Assembly (NCBI GenBank): GCA_029465975.1
Contig: CM055745.1
Location: forward strand, 5,672,204 to 5,736,203
Length of the DNA: 64,000 nt
Direction of reading: 5' to 3'
Source: Dallia pectoralis
Taxonomy: Eukaryota > Chordata > Actinopteri > Esociformes > Umbridae
Within the stretch, counting starts at the first letter, position 1; every line of letters begins with the position of its first letter. The position numbers were made by a program, and so were the translations under genes. Shown here one piece after another: positions 13,123 through 64,000 of the stretch. The notes beneath the pieces were generated by a model. The model made no database searches. It was not told the DNA's origin and was given only the letters and a program-made list of their open reading frames with translations.

Positions 13123-13319
13123 TGAAATGGGTCACACCTTTAAGCCCAAGTGTGCAGTAGGCGAACACAACCAGTACTAGAAGTGAATGTTCAGTCCCAT
13201 CACTCTACTGGACACGTAACATCTAACCCTAATTGCATTCAATAGCAAAGGGGACAAAAGCAATGGAACCATTTCCTACCTTTGGCTCCCTCACGCAGAT
13301 TCTCTGGTCACTCATCTGG

Positions 13320-13512
13320 TTCTCTCTCTCTCCCTCTTTTTTCCTCTCTCTCTCCCTCTCTCCCCTCCTTCTCACTCCCTCTCTCCCCCTACCTCCCTCT
13401 TCCTCCTCTCCCCCCTCTCTCTTCCCCCCTCTCTCTCTCTCCCCCTCCTTCTCTCTCACTCCCTCTCTCCCCCCTCCCTCCCTCTTCCTCTCTCTCCCCC
13501 TCCCTCCGCTCA
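13320..13512. repeat. CT-rich low-complexity tract
   Basis: Mixed CTCTCTC and CCCCTCC runs, nearly pure pyrimidine on the plus strand. Confidence 0.93.
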
Positions 13513-14344
13513 CTTGTCTCCTCGTTTCCCCGCTACAAGCTCTCCTTTCTCTTTCTTTGGCATAGCTCGTCTTCCGTTTCTCCCAGACTCATTCATCCTG
13601 CTCCCTGACTCAGCAGTTAGTCATGTCGCCTCTAACCCCGTCCTTTCTCCCGCACGTTTGAGTCGTAGAGTGGATGGAGCGAACGAGGCCCTGGCTTTGT
13701 ACCGGCGGATATGAGGCCAATTTTTAAGCAACACCTTGACTTGTTGGAGAAGAGACACCATTGTGCAAAGCGTTCCACACCCGGCTGTAAGTGTTAAATC
13801 CACTGATGCTCTCTTTTGTCACAGTGCCTGTTGGGATACACTTGGATTTGTGATTCCGGAACATTCTTCCGCAGTCCCCCACGGCACCTGCTCTGTTAAA
13901 TATTCCCTTCGGATAGAAACCCGACGTTAGCTCCTGTATACTTTATATAACAGTTAAATGTCCTCTTTTGCCACGGTGGGTGATTCATTTAGTGAACACT
14001 GAATGCAGAGGCAGCCAACATACCAGCCAGAATCACGCCTCAAGAAACCTGCCGCGTCGCCGGAGACTCAGAGCCCTAATTAGCTTCATTTCAAAGTCAC
14101 ACCGAGACACTTCAGACTAAGTAGGAGGTGTCGACACGGTTCCTTAAAAGGGTTCCAGGAAGTGCCCTCGTTGTGCTGTCTGTCCGTGGCCGAGGCCAAC
14201 CCTCCTGGTCCCTGGGTATGGATCGGTGTGTTCTGGTCACCCAACCCAACACTGTAACGCTGGACGTGGGGACATACTGGGATTACGGAGCATCAGAGGA
14301 TCAGCAGAAGAAGATGTCTCCATCGGCCGGCTCCTCTGTAGGCT

Positions 14345-14672
14345 CTGTGGAGAAGATGGAGAAGATGGAGGAAGATGGAGGAGATGGAGAAGATGGAGAA
14401 GATGAAGGGAAGTTGAGGAAGATGGAGGAGATGGAGCAGATGGAGGAGATGGAGAAGATGGAGGAGATGGAGAAGATGGAGGAGATGGAGAAGATTGAGG
14501 AGATGGAGGAGATGGAGAAGATGGAGGAGATGGAGAAGATGGAGGAGATGGAGGAGATGGAGGAGATGGAGAAGATTGAGGAGATGGAGGAGATGGAGAA
14601 GATGGAGGAGATGGAGAAGATGGAGGAGATGGAGGAGATGGAGAAGATGGAGGAGATGAAGAGGAGTTGAGG
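14345..14672. repeat. 9-bp based GGAGATGGA/GAAGATGGA array
   Basis: Purine-rich repeat just below the akap13 stop codon. Frames rich in Met/Glu on plus and Leu/His on minus are repeat artefacts. Confidence 0.95.
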
Positions 14673-14716
14673 AAGATGGAGAAGGGAAGAGGAAGAACAA
14701 CATGGTCAGTGACTGG

Positions 14717-57221
<42,505 letters not shown>

Positions 57222-57339
57222 CTGGACAAGGAAAGACATTCTGGATGAATAAGACGGAACAAATGAGCGAATCATATTTCTCTAGAATGAATCAAGCAAT
57301 ACTGTATATGCTGTACAAGTAACTTCCTAAAGTAAACTG

Positions 57340-57832
57340 AGAGGAACAGCGGCCTCATGTAAACACTGAGAGGAACAGTGGCCTCATGTAAACACTGAGA
57401 GGAACAGCGGCCTCATGTAAACACTGAGAGGAACAGTGGCCTCATGTAAACACTGAGAGGAACAGCGGCCTCATGTAAACACTGAGAGGAACAGCGGCCT
57501 CATGTAAACACTGAGAGGAACAGTGGCCTCATGTAAACACTGAGAGGAACAGTGGCCTCATGTAAACACTGAGAGGAACAGTGGCCTCATGTAAACACTG
57601 AGAGGAACAGCGGCCTCATGTAAACACTGAGAGGAACAGTGGCCTCATGTAAACACTGAGAGGAACAGCGGCCTCATGTAAACACTGAGAGGAACAGCGG
57701 CCTCATGTAAACACTGAGAGGAACAGTGGCCTCATGTAAACACTGAGAGGAACAGTGGCCTCATGTAAACACTGAGAGGAACAGCGGCCTCATGTAAACA
57801 CTGAGAGGAACAGTGGCCTCATGTAAACACTG
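57340..57832. repeat. 29-bp minisatellite, about 17 copies
   Basis: Unit contains CACTGAGAGGAACAGTGGCC then TCATGTAAA, with a single GTGG/GCGG variant. Confidence 0.97.
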
Positions 57833-58369
57833 GGTCTAATTGACATGGAGCTGACAGCTGCTAGCAGTCAGAGGCCCTGGTTCTACCAGGCTGATGGGTT
57901 CTACCAGGCTGATGGGCGTTCACCATTCAGACCGCAGCCAGGACACTAAGGAGTGGAAGAACACCAACCAAGTCCCACCACAGAGCTCCGTCGTGGAGCA
58001 GAGGGGGGCGGCGACAGGGTTCTGGGTTCGATTGTAAATGTGAGTCGGCCAGGATAAAACCAACCCTGAGATTCATGTGAGTGACGAGGGGATGACCTTA
58101 CGAACAACAAATCCATGAGCGGAAGATGTGAACTGTATCAATGAGGTGTGTAAAATATTTCCCCTCCCCAGGAGGGGGAGTTTTCTGAAAACCAGGGAGT
58201 GTGAAGAAGACAGAGAGGACCTACGATCTCCTCAGACCCTCATCATCATCAATCATCAGCTTCCTCATCACACCCACTGGCAGCCGCTCAGCATGTGATC
58301 CAGCTGCTGTCCCACGCCTACTTGTGTGTGAGTTTACAGTAGATGCAAATGGAGTCACGCATAAGAGTG
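57833..58369. other. unique stretch, upstream akap13 intron or flank
   Basis: About 540 bp. No exon with matching phase recognised. Confidence 0.5.
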
Positions 58370-58633
<264 letters not shown>

Positions 58634-59139
58634 AACATGGATCCGTTCTTACAGCGGCGTCTTCTTATTACAGGGTCTATTGTTCCGACCCGGTTCAGAG
58701 AGACAGAGCCCTGAGTGTTGTACCGCTGACGGTGTGGGCGTCGCCCGTTTCACCGGACCTCTGGGTTGGTCGACACACAGCTGCAGCCACACACCCCGGC
58801 CAGAGGGACAAAATGGACATGTGACCTAGAATCTCCTCCACCCACCCAGGGCCGCACACTGATTTCATCACGCCACACAACAACACGGGCTCAACACGGG
58901 CTCAACACAGGCTCAACACGGGCATCACCTCACCAGGACGCCCATATTAACAAACAGCTCCAGTTAGTGGCTGCATGGCTGGATCTCCCCCTGATGGAGA
59001 GTTGTGGTCATGGCTGGATGTTAATGTATCATACAAACTTTGGCCTGGCAGGACACGTAATCTGATCTACAGTCATTTTAATCGCACGTGACATGTAGTC
59101 TGAATCTCCTACTGAAGACTTGTGTCTCTCAACTCAACC
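58634..59139. other. unique stretch
   Basis: GC-richer than average at 58660-58860. Open frames on both strands, none with a recognisable domain. Confidence 0.5.
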
Positions 59140-59169
59140 ACACACCTACACACACACACCTACACACAC

Positions 59170-59234
<65 letters not shown>

Positions 59235-59255
59235 AACACACCAACACACCAACAC
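59140..59255. repeat. (CA)n microsatellite
   Basis: CA run with CACCTACA and CACCAACA interruptions at its ends. Confidence 0.97.
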
Positions 59256-59879
59256 ACCGGCCCACGTGGGACTTGTGGGTAACTGGTAACGAACATTAAA
59301 ATTAGATTTTCATGAGTGTAATATTTGGTCTTTACCACAAAGAAAAGAAGGTTCAAAACGGTCTTGTCTCTGTGTCAAAGAGGAAATGATCTGTCTGAAC
59401 TTGAGTCCAAACTGAACAATTCAGCAGGCAGACAGACAAATAGACAGACAGACTGAAAGTTGAGCCGTAAGGCCTAAGACGAACGCAGACAATAAACTGT
59501 AACTATTAAGAAACACTGAACAAAAGATCCATTGGTCCCAATGATTCATAAACACATTATTTAAAAAGTCCTTCTCTTCTTTCTTGCTTACAAACGGACA
59601 AGTTCACTGACGTTCAGCAGCAGGTAGAACTTGATTGACGACAGAGTCACCCAACAGAGAATGGTTTTAAATGTCAGACGTGCTTCTAAGAAGATCAGTC
59701 CACATGCGGTTCTGTTGTGTTTAAGTACGAGATAGACAAGAGTAAGAAAGTCAAAGAGGAGGTAGGGAGGGATTGTGGGAGTAGGAACAAAGACTTTGTA
59801 CATTTCTCTCGGCTGTAGACATTTGGACTTCCCCCGGCCCACAGTTAATAATCATCTTTCCCGCACTAGTGGGACGTAC
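59256..59879. other. unique stretch
   Basis: About 620 bp, nothing recognised. Confidence 0.5.
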
Positions 59880-60145
59880 ATGTGTGTGTGTGCGCGCATG
59901 TGTGGTGGGTGTGTGCATGTGCGCGTGTGTGGTGTGTGTATGATGTGTGTGTGTGTGTGTGTGCGTGGAGTGTGTGTGTGCATGCGTGTGTGCGTGTGCA
60001 TGTGCGCCTGCGTGGTGTGTTGTGTGTGTGCGTGGAGTGTGTGTGTGCACGCGTGTGTGTGTGCATGCGCGCCTGTGTGGTGTGTTGTGTGTGTGCGTGG
60101 AGTGTGTGTGTGCGTGCGTGTGTGCGTGTGTGTGTGCCTCTGTAC
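59880..60145. repeat. GT-rich tract with a GTGCGTGGAGTGTGTG repeat
   Basis: Compound GT/GC repeat; a segment of about 80 bp containing GTGGTGTGTTGTGTGTGTGC is present twice. Confidence 0.94.
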
Positions 60146-60289
60146 AACCTTTAAGTGGCCATTGGACAATGCACAAGGCTTCATTGATGGGTCTGCCTAC
60201 AGCCTAGTGCAGTACTGAGCAGCCTCTGTGCTGCCTAAAGCCATAGGGAGAACATGGCTCTCTGATCTTCCTATAGCCCTGGACGCGAC

Positions 60290-60396
60290 ACACACACACA
60301 CACTCAGGCACACACAGGCACAGGCACACACACACACACAGGCACACACAGGCACAGACACAGACACAGACACACACACACAGACATAGACCTGAA

Positions 60397-60434
<38 letters not shown>
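60290..60434. repeat. (CA)n tract with CAGG and CAGA interruptions
   Basis: Compound CA repeat. Confidence 0.96.
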
Positions 60435-60439
<5 letters not shown>

Positions 60440-60546
60440 GTAATGTAGGTTGATCAGGCCACAAACCTCTCATGGGATGTTCAGCTGATAATGGACACTA
60501 AAGGAAAAGTCCATGTCTGATTATAATAATCCCAACCACAAATGCA

Positions 60547-60839
60547 GTGAAAGCCAATAGCTGGTCTGACTCAGGGGCACCGGAGGCGGAGCTAACTGCT
60601 TTGTTTCCAGTGAAAGCCAATAGCTGGTCTGACTCAGGGGCACCGGAGGCGGAGCTAACTGCTTTGTTTCCAGTGAAAGCCAATAGCTGGTCTGACTCAG
60701 GGGCACTGGAGGCGGAGCTAACTGCTTTGTTTCCAGTGAAAGCCAATAGCTGGTCTGACTCTGTGGCACTGGAGGCGGAGCTAACTGCTTTGTTTTCAGT
60801 GAAAGACAATAGCTGGTCTAAATCTGTGGCACTGGAGGC
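60547..60839. repeat. 63-bp repeat, nearly five copies
   Basis: Unit contains CAGTGAAAGCCAATAGCTGG, TCTGACTCAGGGGCACCGGA and GGCGGAGCTAACTGCTTTG. A multiple of three, so open on several frames. Each unit has a CCAAT motif and a GGCGG motif. Confidence 0.95.
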
Positions 60840-61143
60840 GGATATACTTCTATGCGATATACTTCTAGGTGATCTACTTCTAGGCAATATACTTCTATGC
60901 GATATACTTCTATGCGCTATACTTCTATGCGATATACTTCTAGGCGATATACTTCTAGGTGATATACTTCTGGGTGTTCTACTTCTAGGTGTTCTACTTC
61001 TAGGTGATATATTTCTAGGTGATATATTTCTAGGTGATCTACTTCTAGGTGATATACTTCTAGGTGTTCGACTTCTAGGTGATATATTTCTAGGTGATAT
61101 ACTTCTAGGTGATGTACTTCTAGGTGATATACTTCTAGATGTT
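60838..61143. repeat. 15-bp repeat, about 20 copies
   Basis: Unit GATATACTTCTAGGT with GTTCTA and GCGATA variants, starting directly where the 63-bp array ends. Confidence 0.95.
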
Positions 61144-63081
61144 CTACTCACATCTCGGGCCTGTCTATAGAGCGCGGGTTAACAATTTGTTCTACCTCAT
61201 CCCTCTTTCAGGGAACGGTTATTACAGCAGTTGCTTATGTCTAAAAGCGGTTCCGACTGAGACCATAACCTCTTGCAAACGTGTGAGTGGATGCCTGGCC
61301 CACAGGAAAGATATTTCCCACAGTTAACTTATTGAACAGTGTCAGGGTGCCGCCGCATGCCTAGTGGAGTGAGGGTGAATCCAGCTGGGAAAGCCTTTCC
61401 TGACATATACCAAAGAGACGGCCTCCACAATCCAGTGCAATAGACTCTGGAGGTAACCAAGAAGACATGGATATCACCAGCGTTCTCATCCAGGGTGCGG
61501 AATTAACACCTGCCACTCACCAAATGTGGGTAAATGTTGTCTTTTGGCGAGTAAATTATGGTGACTACTTCGTTTGTTGTCACCTCAGTGTGCTGGATCT
61601 GTGTCATGCTCAGGCGTTTTGTGATACAGTGGCTGAACCTGAGGTAAGTCGACTTGATGACAGTTTAAGCTAACCCAGCCATCACGTGGAGGTCTAGTGG
61701 AGACCCATATCAAAACAAAAGTTCAGAACAAAGAGACCAAACCTACCGTTGATAATTCAACTGAGAATTATCCTTCTTGACCTTAAAGACGAACACGACC
61801 GTATTTATAAGTTCTTACATGTTAGCGTTGAAACAGTTACATTAATATTCCGGCATTCAGTTAATGTTACTACCATGAAGAAAAGCGAATTGCAATAGTA
61901 AAACGCGATGTATTCTTTGACCTGGTAACTTTACCCATCTACCAGCCCATCTGGCTAGTATGCCAAATAGTTCATTTTGGACCATGCTCTCCTTTTTGTA
62001 TAGAGCCATGATACTAAGTGTTTCCTAAGACCCAAGAATTTCAACGGGTAAAACGAAACTAGATCCACACCCTGACCGAGTGTGCCAAGTGTTTTCAAAT
62101 AATATATAAAAGCTCCATTGGATTTAATTCCAACGAGACAAGTGAAACGGCAGCCAGAAAAAACGCGGAGAAATAACGTGCCTGCTTGAGGAGAGTTTGT
62201 ATATATTATGTACTTCCCGTTTAGAAATAAATAAATAATGTTCCCGTTTAGAAATGAAGCCATTGGTTTTCTCTCACGATGTGTACAGGCCGAAGGTGAC
62301 CCTGAAGGACAGATCCGGTACCTCAGAGACCACAGAGGGGTGTAACCAACAATCCTTACACCAGGACCCAGTCCAGGACCACAGAACCATACCTTGTCTT
62401 GATATCTTTTTTACTCAGCTATCCTTGACCTTTGCATATCACATGACCACGCCAAAGGCTTAATTAGACAGTTTCCCACACAGGCGGAAAGTCGGAACGA
62501 GAGGGGTTTTTGATCTGACCACCGGGCACAACGAATCTCCAATTCGAGGCAGAGGTAATCACATGTATTCAATCTACACACGGAACGTGTCGTTGTCTCA
62601 ACCCAGCGCATGATGACATCGACACACGTCATTGGTATCTTCTGAGTAGTAATAGACCCTCTAGTCCCCTATGTATTGGCACCGTAACCAAAACCAGTCC
62701 TGTCGGATCCCTGTCAAGACAGACCAAGGCCTTGGTTCTGACAACCAGAGATGGAGAGTACAGGGGTGAGTTCCCAGGTCTTAGCCCAAAGATAGCCACG
62801 GAGATGCAGCCGGACCCCTTATCAAACCCAGGGGCCAGTCTACTCTGTCCAAGTGCTCCTACAGGCCCTGTTGCTATGGCCTGGCCTTTCTCACTGGCAG
62901 ATACCCAGTGCCCTTCCTTCCCACTAAATACATATTCACCAGCCCAGAGCCCACACAACACATTCCACCGCAATGCCAGCCCTGTTCCCGGTCCCATCCA
63001 GTTGAAGTAGAGAGACGAGCTCAAAGTGGCGCCTGACGATTTCGAGATGCTGTGAACAGAAGCGAGTGGTCAGATGTGAGA
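61144..63081. other. unique stretch, no gene assigned
   Basis: About 1.9 kb. Open frames at 61467-61673 (+), 62254-62463 (+) and overlapping frames on both strands at 62629-63024 have no recognised domain. The last could be an unrecognised exon, but neither strand shows a convincing acceptor-donor pair in phase with akap13. Confidence 0.45.
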
Positions 63082-64000
63082 CTGACACAACTCCATCGCC
63101 TCATACTGACAGCCACGCCATGTCACTGTGTTTTAATATTAAAACATAATCAAATAAACTACTGACACAACTCCATCACCTCATACTGACAGCCACACCA
63201 TGTCACTGTGTTCTAATATTAAAACATAATCAAATAAACTACTGACACAACTCCATCGCCTCATACTGACAGCCACGCCATGTCACTGTGTTCTAATATT
63301 AAACATATTTAAATAAACTACTGACACAACTCCATCGCCTCATACTGACAGCCACACCATGTCACTGTGTTCTAATATTAAAACATAATCAAATAAACTA
63401 CTGACACAACTCCATCGCCTCATACTGACAGCCACACCATGTCACTGTGTTCTAATATTAAAACATAATCAAATAAACTACTGACACAACTCCATCGCCT
63501 CATACTGACAGCCACACCATGTCACTGTGTTCTAATATTAAAACATAATCAAATAAACTACTGACACAACTCCATCGCCTCATACTGACAGCCACGCCAT
63601 GTCACTGTGTTCTAATATTAAAACATAATCAAATAAACTACTGACACAACTCCATCGCCTCATACTGACAGCCACGCCATGTCACTGTGTTCTAATATTA
63701 AAACATATTTAAATAAACTACTGACACAACTCCATCACCTCATACTGACAGCCACACCATGTCACTGTGTTCTAATATTAAACATATTTAAATAAACTAC
63801 TGACACAACTCCATCGCCTCATACTGACAGCCACGCCATGTCACTGTGTTCTAATATTAAACATATTTAAATAAACTACTGACACAACTCCATCGCCTCA
63901 TACTGACAGCCACACCATGTCACTGTGTTCTAATATTAAAACATAATCAAATAAACTACTGACACAACTCCATCGCCTCATACTGACAGCCACGCCATGT
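63082..64000. repeat. 80-bp satellite running off the right edge, at least 11.5 copies
   Basis: Unit contains CTGACACAACTCCATCGCCT, CATACTGACAGCCACACCAT and GTCACTGTGTTCTAATATTA. Copies are nearly identical; the variants are CACGCC/CACACC and AAACATATTTAAA/AAACATAATCAAA. Confidence 0.97.

Larger units (their letters stand above)
11660..14716 (-). other. akap13: probable akap13 3' UTR
   Basis: About 3 kb between the stop codon and a well-formed poly(A) site. No open frame with coding character on the sense strand. It includes a GA-type array (14345-14672), a pyrimidine tract (13320-13512) and a 45-bp array (12903-13122); the remainder is unique sequence with no recognised element. Inferred from position only. 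Confidence 0.5.

Noticed and set aside
62629..63024. Overlapping open frames on both strands (92 and 131 residues)
   Set aside because: No domain recognised on either strand and no convincing splice pair in phase with akap13. Possibly a chance open stretch in GC-richer DNA.

Overview
The window is vertebrate nuclear DNA, almost certainly from a ray-finned fish. It has GT-AG introns, a vertebrate RhoGEF gene, a hAT relic, a Tc1-like relic, a fish-type endogenous retrovirus and many CA/GT tracts. Nothing prokaryotic is present. I cannot name the species from sequence alone.

The one host gene I can support is on the minus strand: the C-terminal part of akap13 (AKAP-Lbc, an A-kinase anchoring protein and Rho guanine-nucleotide exchange factor). 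I trace 30 exons from 57221 down to a stop codon at 14717. Twenty-nine are firm to moderate and one is a candidate cassette exon. All junctions keep phase and give about 1,610 codons. In order they encode an acidic/Ser-rich region with an 11-residue coding tandem repeat, a SYSLEGL segment, a basic stretch, a C1 zinc finger, a DH domain, a PH domain, and a C-terminal coiled coil with a lysine-rich tail. The N-terminal part of the gene, including the PKA-anchoring region expected from the family, is not recognised here and probably lies beyond 64000. A likely 3' UTR runs from 14716 to a poly(A) site near 11660.

Layout: 1-11650 is intergenic, with one hAT-type element (73-1017) and large minisatellites. 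11660-14716 is the probable 3' UTR. 14717-57221 is akap13, whose introns are packed with private minisatellites; several introns are more than 90% tandem repeat. A 6.2 kb endogenous retrovirus (48775-54986) lies antisense in one intron. It has two 658-bp LTRs that are nearly identical, remnants of gag and env, and no pol. 57222-64000 is repeat-rich DNA with no assigned gene; an 80-bp satellite runs off the right edge.

The most unusual signals are: (a) about 40% of the window (hand tally) is made of some 40 different tandem arrays, most with a unit seen nowhere else in the window; (b) one array repeats a genuine akap13 splice-donor junction about 25 times; (c) the retroviral leader is a head-to-tail series of small perfect hairpins, built partly as an alternating A/B 109-bp repeat; (d) a 33-bp minisatellite is translated inside an akap13 exon; (e) a phase-neutral candidate exon carries a PKA-type RRIS motif inside this PKA-anchoring protein gene.
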